From NCBI GenBank assembly GCA_031288955.1, contig JAITQJ010000290.1, positions 1 to 6,037 of the forward strand: DNA of 6,037 bases. Direction: 5' to 3'. Shown here piece by piece: positions 5,935 to 6,037 of the stretch; the stretch's first letter is position 1, and each line of letters starts with the position of its first letter. A model generated the notes under the pieces. That model was not told the DNA's origin, ran no database searches, and saw only the letters and a program-made list of their open reading frames with translations. This stretch comes from Planctomycetaceae bacterium (lineage in GTDB: Bacteria > Planctomycetota > Planctomycetia > Pirellulales > Thermoguttaceae). The translations under genes and the position numbers were made by a program.

Positions 5935-6037
5935 CTAATGCGGTAAATCAAAATCCAGTGTTCCGACAATTTCGCTCACGGATTTTGCTCCAAGTTCATT
6001 GAGGGCTTGCGGCAGGGCATCGAGAATCTGCATCGCT
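5935..6037 (-). CDS. C-terminal tail of a leftward gene, possibly dihydroorotate dehydrogenase
   Basis: Only the last 33 residues and the TAG stop are inside the window; the frame is open to the right edge. The tail includes LPQALNELGAKSV and SEIVGTLDFDLPH. A helix followed by a G-xx-S-xx-E-xx-G pattern at the very end resembles the C-terminus of class 1 dihydroorotate dehydrogenases (PyrD, pyrimidine synthesis), but so short a piece cannot prove it and I leave the symbol empty. An amphipathic last helix would also suit other TIM-barrel enzymes. The stop lies 31 bases before the bioDA start on the same strand, so the two genes probably form an operon, which would explain the absence of a promoter just ahead of bioDA. 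Confidence 0.5.
   Translation of the reverse strand, partial: AMQILDALPQALNELGAKSVSEIVGTLDFDLPH

Noticed and set aside
5904..5969. Longer bioDA start at the ATG at 5969
   Set aside because: The 22 added residues are unlike any BioD N-terminus and overlap the upstream coding tail, while Met at 5903 places the P-loop at the usual distance from the start.

Overview
The window holds four complete protein-coding genes and two genes cut by its edges. Base composition is moderate, roughly half G+C in genes and clearly A+T-rich between them. I infer a member of the Planctomycetota, perhaps of the Pirellulales/Thermoguttaceae type. The reasons are a secreted protein joining a thioredoxin-like domain to a double YHS-like tail (GFCPVTL...), and an ECF sigma factor paired with a one-helix anti-sigma protein that lacks the usual zinc ligands and ends in a QNVL..DG motif. 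This assignment rests on recalled family resemblance, not on a search.

Layout: the 5' part of valS (valyl-tRNA synthetase) runs leftward off the left edge. A 176-base divergent intergenic region with an inverted repeat follows. Next is a rightward gene for the secreted thioredoxin-like/YHS-like protein (827-1993). It converges, with a 31-base gap, on a leftward sigma/anti-sigma pair (sigma 3567-2914, anti-sigma 2903-2025). The pair is spaced by 10 bases and is read from a recognisable sigma-70-type promoter. A 305-base A+T-rich region with no gene comes next. It carries that promoter, a second good promoter-like sequence pointing the other way, and an A+T-rich inverted repeat. The right third is one leftward open reading frame encoding a fused BioD-BioA protein (dethiobiotin synthetase plus DAPA aminotransferase). 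It lies 31 bases behind the 3' end of another leftward gene, possibly dihydroorotate dehydrogenase.

How the genes work together: the fused BioDA would carry out two consecutive steps of biotin synthesis, KAPA to DAPA to dethiobiotin, in one polypeptide. The sigma/anti-sigma pair is a self-contained envelope-signalling unit with no target gene visible beside it. valS is housekeeping. The secreted protein has no assigned function.

I see no mobile element, CRISPR array, tRNA or rRNA, and no clearly new multi-gene system. The points most worth a second look are the BioD-BioA fusion, a degenerate heptanucleotide repeat inside the anti-sigma gene, the redox-dead thioredoxin-like/YHS-like protein, and the rightward promoter facing the 3' end of bioDA.
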